Source: an uncultured Clostridia bacterium (GTDB lineage Bacteria; Bacillota; Clostridia; TANB77; CAG-508). Taken from it: DNA of 48,182 nt. The translations under genes were made by a program, and so were the position numbers. Positions 1 to 10,182 of this stretch are shown one piece after another. Numbering within the stretch: position 1 is the first letter of the stretch; each line of letters begins with the position of its first letter. The notes under the pieces were generated by a model. That model was not told where the DNA came from. It saw only the letters and a list, made by a program, of their open reading frames with translations, and made no database searches. The stretch lies in contig CANRDJ010000006.1 of NCBI GenBank assembly GCA_947629355.1, positions 1-48,182 of the forward strand, read 5' to 3'.

Positions 1-161
1 GACAAAGAATTCATAAAAGGTATTTCAAACTATATATTTATCAATAAAGTGTGACATATGTTTGACAAACCTACAAAGTATATAATAATTTAATTTGTTA
101 TATACTTTATTTTTTTGTAAACTTATGTTAGAATAAGAAAAAATATAATGGAGAATATAAT

Positions 162-698
162 ATGATATTTAGTGTTTTAGCATTTATATCTTTAATTTTA
201 AGTATATGTATAAAAGATAGAAAGAAATCATTATTTGTTCAATCACTTAATTGTTTATTTGAAGCAATATATGGATTTATAATAAATGCATTTACTGGAG
301 CAGTTTTAAGCATAGTTAATTTTATAAGAACTTTTATATTTATACAAAGTGAAAAGATAAATAAAAGAATATATTTAATAATACTTATTATATTTGAGTG
401 TATTATTATAACAAATTGTATATATACATGGAATGGATTAATATCTATATTGCCAACAATAGGCTCAATTATTAGAACTTATTGCTTATGGCAAAATAAT
501 ATGAAATTAGTAAGAATATCTGGAATGACAACTGGTATTTTATATGGATTATATTACTCATATTATCAGAGTTGGTTTATAGTTATGGGAGATATACTAT
601 TATTATTTACAAGTATAATAAGTATTTATAAAAATGATATAAAAAATAGAAAAGAGGATAAAAATGAAAATATTAGTAACAAGGCATGGTCAAACTGA
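162..698 (+). CDS. YgjV-like small inner-membrane protein
   Basis: 178 aa, multiple hydrophobic segments; motif LFEAIYGFIINAFTGAVLSIVNFIRTF resembles the YgjV family. Confidence 0.6.
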   Translation: MIFSVLAFISLILSICIKDRKKSLFVQSLNCLFEAIYGFIINAFTGAVLSIVNFIRTFIFIQSEKINKRIYLIILIIFECIIITNCIYTWNGLISILPTIGSIIRTYCLWQNNMKLVRISGMTTGILYGLYYSYYQSWFIVMGDILLLFTSIISIYKNDIKNRKEDKNENISNKAWSN

Positions 699-2413
699 TT
701 GGAATGTAGAAAAAAGAATCCAAGGTAGAACCGATATAGAACTAAATAATAAAGGGATTGAACAAGCATATAAAACAAAAGAAAATCTAAAAAATGAAAA
801 GATAGATTTAATAATTTGCTCACCATTAAAGAGAGCAAAACAAACAGCAGATATAATAAATATAGATAGAAATATTACTATTACTTATGATGAAAGACTA
901 TTAGAAATTTGCTATGGCGAAAATGAAGGAAAACTACATGATGAATTTGATTACGATGGCTTTTGGAACATAGTTAATACCCATGAGTATAAAGAGGCAG
1001 AAAATGTAAATAAATTTATACAAAGAGTACATAATTTTTTAAATGATTTAAAAAATCGTAAAGAAGAAAATATATTAATTGTTACACATAATGGTGTATG
1101 TAGAGCAATTAATACATATTTTAATGGCATTCCAGAAGATAAGAATATTATTGAATTAGGAATTAAAAATTGTGAGGTAGTTAAATATAATACTTTAAAA
1201 AATCATAAATATATTGTATATGCACATAGAGGGGCTTCAGCTTATGCTCCAGAAAATACAAAAGTAGCATTTGAAAAAGCAATAGAATGAATTAAAATCA
1301 AATGGAATAGAACTAGATTTACAAAAAACAAAAGATGGAAAGATAGTTATATTTCATGATGATTACATAGATAAGAAATCAAATGGAACAGGAAAAATTG
1401 AAGATTATACTTATCAAGAACTATTAAAAGTAGATTTTGGTAGCTGGTTTAATGCTAAATACAAAAATGAAAAAATAGTATTATTTGAAGATTTTGCAAG
1501 AGATTATTTAGGCAAAGATTTAACATTTGCAATAGAACTAAAAGTTTTAGGAATAGAAAAAGAAACATTAGAAATCATAAATAAATATAAAGTACATAAT
1601 AACATTTATATAACTTCATTTTTATATGATGCACTTGAAAATGTTAGAAAGATAGATTCAGATATAAAGTTATCGTGGCTTATTGAAGATAAAATAAGTA
1701 AAGAAAATATAGACAAGATATTAAAAATAAAGGGAAATCAAATTTGTCCTAGAGCAAGTTTAGTATCTAAAGGAGATATAGAAATTGCTAACAATAATGG
1801 CTTAGGTGTTAGATTATGGGGAATTGATAACGAAGAAATTATGAAAAAAGTATATACATTAAACATTGTAGGAATGACTGTAAATTTTCCAGATAAACTA
1901 ATTAAATTATTAGATAAAGAAATAGAGCCATTTAAGGATGAAGTGATTTATGAAACAGAAAACTTTGTTGTAGCTGTTCCAAAAGTACCACATATACCTA
2001 GAACAGATGGAGGACATTTATGGATAAGATCTAAAGAAAAATACTTTAGTAGTAGAATTGAACTTGAACCTAAATTGGCTATTGAAGTAATGAGATTAAC
2101 AATGCTAATAGGTGAAGCAATGGAAAAAGCAATGAAAAATAAAGGTATAAATATTGAAATAATTAATTATCAAGAAAATGGAAACTGGGCATACCAAAAG
2201 GGAATGAAGCCAGAATTTCATATTCATTTATATGGAAGAACAGAAGATTCTAAAACACAAATTTGGGGAGAAGCATTAAATTTTCCTAATAAATCTACAG
2301 GTTTTTATGATAAGTTTGAAAGATTTAATAATGAAGATATAGAAGAAATTAAAAAACAAATTAATTTACTAGAAAAAGAAGATAAATATGATCTTAAAAA
2401 TTGGGGGTTATAA
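664..2413 (+). CDS. Histidine phosphatase + glycerophosphodiester phosphodiesterase (GDPD) + HIT-like domain fusion, interrupted by an in-frame TGA/+1 frameshift at 1288-1290
   Basis: N-term MKILVTRHGQTDWN (RHG motif); YAHRGASAYAPENTKVAFEKAIE | +1 | ELKSNGIELDLQKTKDGKIVIFHDD is a continuous GDPD; the reading frame from 1289 stays open through the 1841 ATG into the HIT-like C-term (FHIHLYGR) ending at 2413. Confidence 0.75.
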
Positions 2414-2539
2414 AAGGCAAATTAATCCTCTACAAAAATTATAATATGCTTTTAAAAACAGGTCAAGGTTAAAATGAATGTGCTGTTGCACAACCTTGAC
2501 ATATTTTTATAAGTACATTATTTTTCAATTAAGAGGTAA

Positions 2540-2990
2540 TCAATGATTTCTTTGAAAAAGTGGAAAAGGCAATAAAGAAAAACAATACCTTAGAAACAAT
2601 ACAAACACTTAAAGAAAAAGAAAAGAGTTTACAAACTCAAATAAAAAAATTATTGGATATAAGTTTGAATGAAATAATATCAGAAGATGAATATACTAGA
2701 AAAAGAGCAAAACTTAATAAAAAATTAGCAGAGGTTAATAAAAAAATTATTAAAAATGCTACTATATCAAAAGCTGAGGAAAGAATACATAATAGAGTAT
2801 CTAATATGAAACAAAATTTGAAATTAAATAAAGAAATTATTGAATACTTTGATGAAGATGCTTATAAATGTCTTATAAAAAGTAATTGTGGGAGAAAATG
2901 ATGGCGACAATATAGATCCTTATGCACTTATGGACAAATTAAAAATTGCATTGAGAAAAAAATTAAGTTATGATATAATTTGTTTAAATA
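2540..2990 (+). pseudogene. Remnant of a large serine recombinase C-terminus
   Basis: Coiled-coil LKEKEKSLQTQIKKLLDISLNEIISEDEYTRKRAKLNKKLAEVNKKI followed, in another frame, by IVGENDGDNIDPYALM; N-terminal catalytic domain absent. Confidence 0.55.
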
Positions 2991-3005
2991 AGGGGGATAA
3001 GACTA

Positions 3006-3764
3006 ATGAAAAAGATAAAAGAAGTAGGTTTATGGATAATAGGGATATTTTTTATTATTACATTTTTAGTATATGTAAAACAAATTATAGTGCCATCTAT
3101 ACTAATATTAATAACTGGACTTATCTTATTACCACCAATAAATGAAAAAATTAAAAGCAAATTAAATGATGAAGAAAAAGTAAATAAATATAAAATTATA
3201 AGATGTATAATGACTATTGTATTCATTTTTGTTTTTGGATTAAATGTACCCACGCAAAATGAAATTGAAAAACAAAGTTATAATCAAAATATTAGTTATG
3301 ATACAAACAATATAAGTGATGCAATAAATCAAACTGAAGTAGATAAATCTATAGAATTAACAATTACAGAAACAAATGGAAAATATACAGGAGAAAAAGT
3401 AGACGGAAAAAAGGAGGGTATTGGAAAATATGAATGGACTGATAGTTCCGTATATGAAGGAGAATTTTCTAATGACCAAATAAATGGTCAAGGGAAATTA
3501 ACAATTCCACAAAAAGGAACATATGAAGGAAAATTTGTTAATGGGAAAAAAAATGGACAAGGAATTTATACATTTGCAAATGGTGATACATATAAAGGAA
3601 ACTGGGAAAATGATAAAATGTCTGGGCAAGGAACTTATACATTTGCCAATGGGGATAAATATGAAGGAGAATTTTTAAATAATAAATTTAATGGACAAGG
3701 AACATATACAAAAGGAAGTAATAAATATAAAGGAATATGGAGTGATAATGAATATAAAAAGTAA
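3006..3764 (+). CDS. Membrane-anchored MORN-repeat protein
   Basis: N-terminal TM segments then repeats YEGEF..GKKNGQGIYTFANGDTYKGNW..GQGTYTFANGDKYEGEF. Confidence 0.85.
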   Translation: MKKIKEVGLWIIGIFFIITFLVYVKQIIVPSILILITGLILLPPINEKIKSKLNDEEKVNKYKIIRCIMTIVFIFVFGLNVPTQNEIEKQSYNQNISYDTNNISDAINQTEVDKSIELTITETNGKYTGEKVDGKKEGIGKYEWTDSSVYEGEFSNDQINGQGKLTIPQKGTYEGKFVNGKKNGQGIYTFANGDTYKGNWENDKMSGQGTYTFANGDKYEGEFLNNKFNGQGTYTKGSNKYKGIWSDNEYKK

Positions 3765-3778
3765 TAATAGGGGGTATT

Positions 3779-4222
3779 ATGGAAGAACAAAAAGGGAAAA
3801 AATTAATTCCAAGAATAAATAGAAAAATAAATGATTTTTTATATGAAGAAGAAGGAAATATAAGTAGAGGGAAGATTTTAACAGTAGGTTCATTATTACT
3901 TATTGCAGGTATACTTTTTGCAGATGAAGTATTTGGAGCACATAGATCACATTCTTCTCATAGGTCACATTCTTCTCATTCATCACATTCGTCATCATCT
4001 GGTGGACATGTAAGCCATCAAAGCCATCAGAGTCACCAAAGCCATCAAAGTAGTTCGACACATAGTAGTCATAGCAGTTCTGCAACTACTCATAGTAACC
4101 ACAGTAGTTCTGCTGCCGTTCACAGTAGTCATAATAGCTCAACATCTAATATAACTCAAAAAGAACAATTACCATACTTTGAAAAACCACAAGTACCACC
4201 GTCAACACCAGAAATAAAATAA
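3779..4222 (+). CDS. hxsA: His-Xaa-Ser repeat protein HxsA (candidate modified peptide precursor)
   Basis: TM segment followed by HRSHSSHRSHSSHSSHSS...SHQSHQSHQSHQSS repeats; immediately upstream of hxsD/C/B-like genes. Confidence 0.8.
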   Translation: MEEQKGKKLIPRINRKINDFLYEEEGNISRGKILTVGSLLLIAGILFADEVFGAHRSHSSHRSHSSHSSHSSSSGGHVSHQSHQSHQSHQSSSTHSSHSSSATTHSNHSSSAAVHSSHNSSTSNITQKEQLPYFEKPQVPPSTPEIK

Positions 4223-4234
4223 AGGAGCAAGCAA

Positions 4235-4651
4235 ATGGAGAAATTTTATACAATAAATGATAATTATGCTGAGATATTATTATCAAAAGATATATATCCG
4301 TTAGTAACTGTAAAAAAAGCATTATCCAATTTTATGGAAGAAACTTATATAAAAATAATTAGTAATAATGATGAAATAATAGTTCAAATTGTTTTGAAAA
4401 AAGATAAGGAAAATTTAGAAAAAATAATAGGAGAGTTTTATAATAACCTTTTAAGAGAATCATTGAGATATAATATTGCAATTGAAACTAAACATTTAAG
4501 AGAATTAATCGTAGGTAGGGCATTATATACAACATGTATAGATTTAGAAGAAAATAAAACAGAAAAAAATAATAATGTAGAAGAGGAAGAATATAATTTA
4601 GATGAAATTGCGGTAAACTGGTTTGATAAATATGAAAATAAAGAGGAGTAG
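4235..4651 (+). CDS. hxsD: His-Xaa-Ser system protein HxsD
   Basis: 138 aa; NLLRESLRYNIAIETKHLRELIVGRALYTT resembles the HxsD family; genomic context. Confidence 0.75.
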   Translation: MEKFYTINDNYAEILLSKDIYPLVTVKKALSNFMEETYIKIISNNDEIIVQIVLKKDKENLEKIIGEFYNNLLRESLRYNIAIETKHLRELIVGRALYTTCIDLEENKTEKNNNVEEEEYNLDEIAVNWFDKYENKEE

Positions 4652-4653
4652 AA

Positions 4654-5691
4654 ATGTTATTATATATACAAAGTATTATCGCAATAATTTTAGGAATTAT
4701 ATCATCTATTACAGATTTCAAAAATAAAAAAATATATAATAAAAATATAATACTGGCAGTAATAGTAAGTATTTTTACATATGCAGTTTTATGGAATCAA
4801 ATAGAATTGATTTATATAAAGAGTTATCTAATTAACTTAGGAATCGGCGTAGTAATTTCATTTTTATTTTTTTATTTCAAAATTTGGGCAGCAGGAGATG
4901 CTAAATTGTTTTTAGCAATTGTGATAATGATACCATATGAATTATATGAAGTTGAAACAAACAATGTATTTCCAGGTTTATACCTATTAATTATGATATT
5001 TAGTGTTGCTTTTATTTATGTATTTTTTGAGACAGTATATTTATGGATTAAAGATAAAGAAAAATTAAAAAAAATAAAAGAGTTAGAATTAGGGAAAGAA
5101 AAAATAAAAGAGTTTATAATAAGATATTTCATGGGATATTTTATTATATTATTTATAAATAATATAACTTTAAAATTTTTTACAGAATTTAAAACTAATA
5201 ATGCTGGATTAATGCTAATATGTAACATGTTAACATTGTTTTTTATTTATAGAGTTATTAGAGAAGAAAAGCAATTACTAATGGTCACTTTTATATTTAT
5301 AGTAGCAAATATTTTATATTATACATTATTTGGATTAGATATATATTCTATTAACATAAAAATATTCATATTAATTTTGCTTATAATGATGTTTAGAAAT
5401 ATATCGGAAAAATATAACTATGAAGAAATAAAAGTAGAGGATTTAAAACCAAGAATGATTTTATCATTTGAAAGTGTTTTAAAATTCTATAGTTCGAGAA
5501 TAAAGGGACTTCCACAAAGTACAACAGAAACAACTGATTCAAGACTTACAGAAAAAGAAGTAGAATGTATTAAAAGGTGGAGTAAGAGTAAAAAAGGGAA
5601 AAAAACAATAGTAATAGTAAGACATATGCCATTTGCACCATTTATCTTATTTGGAGAAATATTATTTTTTATTTTTAAATTGTATAGTTAA
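4654..5691 (+). CDS. A24-family prepilin-peptidase-like membrane protein within the hxs locus
   Basis: Polytopic; N-terminal TDFKNKKIYN and AAGDAKLFLA motif typical of prepilin peptidases. Confidence 0.7.
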   Translation: MLLYIQSIIAIILGIISSITDFKNKKIYNKNIILAVIVSIFTYAVLWNQIELIYIKSYLINLGIGVVISFLFFYFKIWAAGDAKLFLAIVIMIPYELYEVETNNVFPGLYLLIMIFSVAFIYVFFETVYLWIKDKEKLKKIKELELGKEKIKEFIIRYFMGYFIILFINNITLKFFTEFKTNNAGLMLICNMLTLFFIYRVIREEKQLLMVTFIFIVANILYYTLFGLDIYSINIKIFILILLIMMFRNISEKYNYEEIKVEDLKPRMILSFESVLKFYSSRIKGLPQSTTETTDSRLTEKEVECIKRWSKSKKGKKTIVIVRHMPFAPFILFGEILFFIFKLYS

Positions 5692-5701
5692 GGAGAGAAA
5701 C

Positions 5702-6862
5702 ATGAATAATAGACCGTTAATATTAAAGGGTAATATTGTTATAAAAAATGTAGATGAATATATCATAGGGAAAATAATAAAAAACAAAAATGTAGTTAAT
5801 AAAGAAGAATATATACAAATCTTAGATGATGAAAATATAAATCTATTTGAAGAAGGATATAAAGGATACATATTTTCAAATAAACCCAAAAATATTAATT
5901 TGGAAAAAATAAATTATTGTAGCAATGTAAAATATTATCAAACTTTATTAGATTATGATGTTGTTGAAATAGTAAACAATAGAATGATAAGAGTATTATA
6001 TCGAGATGACTCAGAGGATAATGCAATAGTAGTAACTAATCAATGTAATTCAAATTGTATTATGTGTCCTGATTCAGATATTGTTAGAAATACAAAAAAC
6101 AATCCAGCTATAAAGAAATTATTAGAACAAGTTAAATGTATTCCTGATGACACAAAACACATAACAATAACAGGAGGAGAACCAGGATTATTAAGAGAAA
6201 ATTTATTAAAATTATTAGAAGGATGCAAAAAATATTTACCTAATACAGAATTTTTATTATTAACAAATGGAAGAATATTTTCAAATACAAATTTTACAAA
6301 TAGAGTAAAAAAAAGTATGCCAGATAATATAAGAATAGCAATACCAATTTATGCTGATAATGAAAAATTGCACGATGAAATAACTTGTGCTAAGGAGAGT
6401 TTTAAGCAGACTATCAAAGGAATAAAAAAGTTAATAGAAAAAAATATAGATATTGAAATAAGAATTGTAGTATTAAAAAAGAATTACAAATATTTAGAAC
6501 AAATTGCAAATTTCATAGTAAAGGAAATTCCGCAAGTTAAGATAGTAAATATAATGGCATTAGAAATGACAGGAAATGCTTACAAAAATAGAAAACAAGT
6601 ATGGGTTAACTTTGAAAAAATAAAAGAATATTTATATAAATCTTGTATAACAATTATAAAAGCAGGGATAATTACTAACTTGTATAATTTTCCATTATGC
6701 AATTTAGATGAAAGATTATATAGTATAGCACATAAGAGTATAACTGACTATAAAATTAGATATAAAAAACAATGTGACGAATGTCTAGCAAAAGAAAGTT
6801 GCGGAGGATTTTTTAATTCAACAATCAACATGAAAGATATAGAAGTAAAACCAATAAAATAG
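5702..6862 (+). CDS. hxsC: Radical SAM protein HxsC
   Basis: TNQCNSNCIMCPDSD (CxxxCxxC); C-terminal Cys cluster CDECLAKESCGGFF; RBS aaggagag before ATG 5702. Confidence 0.8.
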   Translation: MNNRPLILKGNIVIKNVDEYIIGKIIKNKNVVNKEEYIQILDDENINLFEEGYKGYIFSNKPKNINLEKINYCSNVKYYQTLLDYDVVEIVNNRMIRVLYRDDSEDNAIVVTNQCNSNCIMCPDSDIVRNTKNNPAIKKLLEQVKCIPDDTKHITITGGEPGLLRENLLKLLEGCKKYLPNTEFLLLTNGRIFSNTNFTNRVKKSMPDNIRIAIPIYADNEKLHDEITCAKESFKQTIKGIKKLIEKNIDIEIRIVVLKKNYKYLEQIANFIVKEIPQVKIVNIMALEMTGNAYKNRKQVWVNFEKIKEYLYKSCITIIKAGIITNLYNFPLCNLDERLYSIAHKSITDYKIRYKKQCDECLAKESCGGFFNSTINMKDIEVKPIK

Positions 6863-6874
6863 GTAGGTTAGAAT

Positions 6875-8263
6875 ATGTATAAATTAAATTACTTTAATTT
6901 CAAAGAAAAAGAAAATAATTACTTAATAACAAACGATATAGGGAAATATGTATTTTTAAGTAAACAAGGTTTTAAAAGTTTAATACAAAAGAAAGAATTG
7001 GGACAAGAATTAAAAACAGAACTAAAACAAAAAGGATTTATTTATGAAGGTAGTGAAGAAATATTTGCAACCAATCAGGCTATACAATTAAGAAGAACGA
7101 AAGAATATTTATTAGTTCCGACAACTCTTCATATATTTGTGGTAAGCAAAAATTGTAATTTTAATTGTATTTATTGTCAAGCTGGAAATTTAAATCAAAA
7201 TGATAATTATAATATGTCAAAAGAAACAGCTAAAAGAGCAGTTGATATTGCTATAGATTCACCAAGTAGATATTTAACGTTTGAATTTCAAGGTGGAGAA
7301 CCATTAATGAATTTTGAAACAATAAAATATATTGTTGAATATTCAAAGAGCATTTCAAATGGAAAGTTTATTGAATATAATTTAGTTTCAAATTTAACGT
7401 TGTTAACGGATGAAATGATAGAATTTTTTGTAGAAAATGAAGTATCAATATGTACTTCAATTGATGGCAATAGAGAATTGCAAAATATAAACAGACCATA
7501 TAAGAATGCTGATTCTTATATGGAAACTGTAAATAAAATAAAAATGTTAAAAGAAAAACAAATTAAAGTAAATGCAATTGAAACAACGACAAAATATAGC
7601 CTGGATAAATATAAAGAAATTATAGATGAATATATAAACTTAGGACTGGAAAGTATATTTATTAGACCATTAACAAGATTAGGAAAAGCTAATAACAATT
7701 GGAGAAATATTGGATATAAGGCAGAAGAATTTTTGGAATTTTATAAAAAATCTTTAGATTATATAATAGAAAAAAATAAGCAAGGGGTATTTTTAGCAGA
7801 AGGGCATAGTAATATATTTTTGAAAAAAATATTATTAAACCAACCTGTAAATTATATGGAGTTACGCTCACCTTGTGGAGGAGTAATTGGACAACTGGCA
7901 TATTATTATGATGGAAATATTTATACTTGTGATGAGGGAAGAATGCTATCTGAGATGGGGGATGATAGCTTTAAGGTAGGAAATGTTTATGAAAATACAT
8001 ATAAAGAATTAATGCAATGTGATTGTACCAAAACAATGTGTGTATCCTCATGTATAGAGTGCTTACCATATTGTAGTACTTGTGTATATATGCCTTATTG
8101 TGGAACATGTCCAGTTATAAATTTAGCACAGGACAACAATATTTTTTCTCAAAATCCAAAGGAATATAGATGTAAAATTTATGGTGGAATTTTGGATATA
8201 TTATTTAATTATATTGAAAATACTCCAGATATAGTAGAAATATTTAATAGTTGGATTATGTAG
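6875..8263 (+). CDS. hxsB: Radical SAM/SPASM maturase HxsB
   Basis: VVSKNCNFNCIYCQAG (CxxxCxxC), EFQGGEPL, SPASM-type Cys-rich C-term CDCTKTMCVSSCIECLPYCSTCVYMPYCGTCP. Confidence 0.85.
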   Translation: MYKLNYFNFKEKENNYLITNDIGKYVFLSKQGFKSLIQKKELGQELKTELKQKGFIYEGSEEIFATNQAIQLRRTKEYLLVPTTLHIFVVSKNCNFNCIYCQAGNLNQNDNYNMSKETAKRAVDIAIDSPSRYLTFEFQGGEPLMNFETIKYIVEYSKSISNGKFIEYNLVSNLTLLTDEMIEFFVENEVSICTSIDGNRELQNINRPYKNADSYMETVNKIKMLKEKQIKVNAIETTTKYSLDKYKEIIDEYINLGLESIFIRPLTRLGKANNNWRNIGYKAEEFLEFYKKSLDYIIEKNKQGVFLAEGHSNIFLKKILLNQPVNYMELRSPCGGVIGQLAYYYDGNIYTCDEGRMLSEMGDDSFKVGNVYENTYKELMQCDCTKTMCVSSCIECLPYCSTCVYMPYCGTCPVINLAQDNNIFSQNPKEYRCKIYGGILDILFNYIENTPDIVEIFNSWIM

Positions 8264-8484
8264 TTTTAAAAAATTTCAAGAGACCGTTATAGTGATTAAA
8301 CGCTATTAGATATTTACATTTGTACAAATTTTTCTATATTTACTAAAATATATATTTACATCTTTACATCTATTATTAAGACATATAGTAGTCGTAGCAA
8401 TTTTGTGCATTTTTTCAATACTTCTTTCTATAAAATCTAAGGTAATACTATTTGTTGGAGATTTTGAAAGCATTTTGCAAGCCA

Positions 8485-8521
8485 TTGGGTGAAAAAGGGG
8501 CCTGGCCCCTTTTTCACCCAA
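8485..8521. repeat. Perfect 37-nt palindrome (18-nt arms, 1-nt centre), REP-like
   Basis: TTGGGTGAAAAAGGGGCC-T-GGCCCCTTTTTCACCCAA, GC-rich block in AT-rich intergenic DNA. Confidence 0.85.
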
Positions 8522-8645
8522 TTCATACAAACAACAATTTCATTGATTTACTAATTTTTTATAAAGCAGTAATAATTGTTTTTAATAGTTTGCTATTAAT
8601 TTATCTATATGATAAAATAAAAAACAAGTAAGGAGTTAGATTTAT

Positions 8646-9671
8646 ATGTGGATTTTATATACTATAATTATTCTATTTCTATTATTAATAGGAATATCAA
8701 AATTAATTTTAAATATGGTATTTGGAAAGAGATGTGATGGGAATCCTAAGCTTAAATATTTTACAGCAGATGATTTTGAAGGATTAAATGCAAAACCTAT
8801 TGAATTCAAATCAAATAAAGAACAAATGTTAAGAGGAAATATATATACATATTCAGGGGTAAAAGAATATAAAGGACTTATAGTGTTTGTTCATGGAATG
8901 GGTGGAGGACATTTAAGCTATACAACAGAAATAAATACACTTACAAAAGCAGGATTTATTGTTATGGGATATGATAATACAGGAACATGCACTTCAGAAG
9001 GTAAAAATTTAAAAGGCTTTTTCCAATCAGTTATCGATTTAAAATATGCTTTGGAATTTATAGAAAAAAATGATGGTTTAAACAAATATCCTATTGAATT
9101 AGTAGGGCATTCTTGGGGTGCATATACAGTATGTCAAGTATTGCAATTTAAAACTAATATAAAAGCAGTTGTTGCGATGTCTGGATTTAATAATAGTTCA
9201 AAACTAATTTGTGATTCTGCAAGGGCTGAAACAAATGTTAATTTAAGTTTTTTGAGACCATTTATAACAATTGTTAATTTACTTACATTTGGTAAAAAAG
9301 GTATAATAAATACAGTTGATATTTTAAAAGATACAAAAACGCCAGTACTATTATTACATGGTAAATCAGATACTACAGTTTCTTTAGATAACAGTCTGAT
9401 ATTAAGCAAAGAAATAACACAAAGAAACGGTAATTTAAAATGCATAGCATATGAGGGAAGATTTCATAATGTATACCAAACAAAAGAATCTGAGGAGTAC
9501 TTAAATAATACTTTTGCTAATCTTTCAGAATTAAGTAAGAAATATAAAGGAAAAATTCCAGAAGAAGAAGCAAGTAAAATATATGATAATATAGACTATA
9601 AAAAGATGACAGAAGAAGATGAAGATGTTATGAATACAATAATTAAATTTTTAGAAGAAAATATAAAATAG
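8646..9671 (+). CDS. Alpha/beta hydrolase
   Basis: FVHGMGGGHLSY, GHSWGAY nucleophile elbow, LLLHGKSDTTV. Confidence 0.85.
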   Translation: MWILYTIIILFLLLIGISKLILNMVFGKRCDGNPKLKYFTADDFEGLNAKPIEFKSNKEQMLRGNIYTYSGVKEYKGLIVFVHGMGGGHLSYTTEINTLTKAGFIVMGYDNTGTCTSEGKNLKGFFQSVIDLKYALEFIEKNDGLNKYPIELVGHSWGAYTVCQVLQFKTNIKAVVAMSGFNNSSKLICDSARAETNVNLSFLRPFITIVNLLTFGKKGIINTVDILKDTKTPVLLLHGKSDTTVSLDNSLILSKEITQRNGNLKCIAYEGRFHNVYQTKESEEYLNNTFANLSELSKKYKGKIPEEEASKIYDNIDYKKMTEEDEDVMNTIIKFLEENIK

Positions 9672-9680
9672 GAGGCTTTT

Positions 9681-10145
9681 ATGAAAATTGCAATAGGACA
9701 AGATAGTCATAGAATTGATTATGAAAATAAAGGGAAAAAATTACTTCTAGGAGGAGTAAAGTTTGATGAAGAATATTCATTAAATGGTAATAGTGATGCA
9801 GATGTTGTTTTACATAGTATAACAAATGCAGTTTCTGGTATAACATGCAAAAATATATTAGGAAAAGTATCTGATGAAATGTGCAAAAATGGAATTACAG
9901 ATAGTGAAGAATATTTAAAAGAAGCATTAAAATATTTAAAGGAACAAATTATACATGTATCAATATCAATAGAATGTAAAGTTCCCAAAATAACTCCAAA
10001 AATAGAAGAAATGAGAAAAAATATTGCAAGAATATTAAATATATCTGAAAAACATGTAGGAATAACAGCAACTACAGGAGAAGGTTTAACAGAATTTGGA
10101 AAAGGAAATGGAATAAATGTGTTTGCATGTATCACAGTAGACTAA
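9681..10145 (+). CDS. ispF: 2-C-methyl-D-erythritol 2,4-cyclodiphosphate synthase-like (divergent)
   Basis: GQDSHRI, LLLGGVKF, SDADVVLHSITNAV, ATTGEGLTEFGKGNGI; next to ispE/ispD/dxr. Confidence 0.8.
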   Translation: MKIAIGQDSHRIDYENKGKKLLLGGVKFDEEYSLNGNSDADVVLHSITNAVSGITCKNILGKVSDEMCKNGITDSEEYLKEALKYLKEQIIHVSISIECKVPKITPKIEEMRKNIARILNISEKHVGITATTGEGLTEFGKGNGINVFACITVD

Positions 10146-10182
10146 ATTAGTCCTTCAAAAAAAGAAAAAATGAGGAGTAGTT

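Noticed and set aside
1288-1290. UGA reassigned to an amino acid
   Set aside because: Reading through TGA in frame does not restore the GDPD; only a +1 shift does. TGA also terminates ispE and spoIIIAA.
2560-3000. Recombinase-fragment frameshift as another CGG-type site
   Set aside because: The break lies in an A-run (ataaaaagtaatt) in a decayed fragment lacking the catalytic domain; no CGG, ordinary pseudogene decay.
8306-8530. Minus-strand 74-aa ORF
   Set aside because: Runs through the GC-rich palindrome and lacks recognisable homology; likely non-coding.
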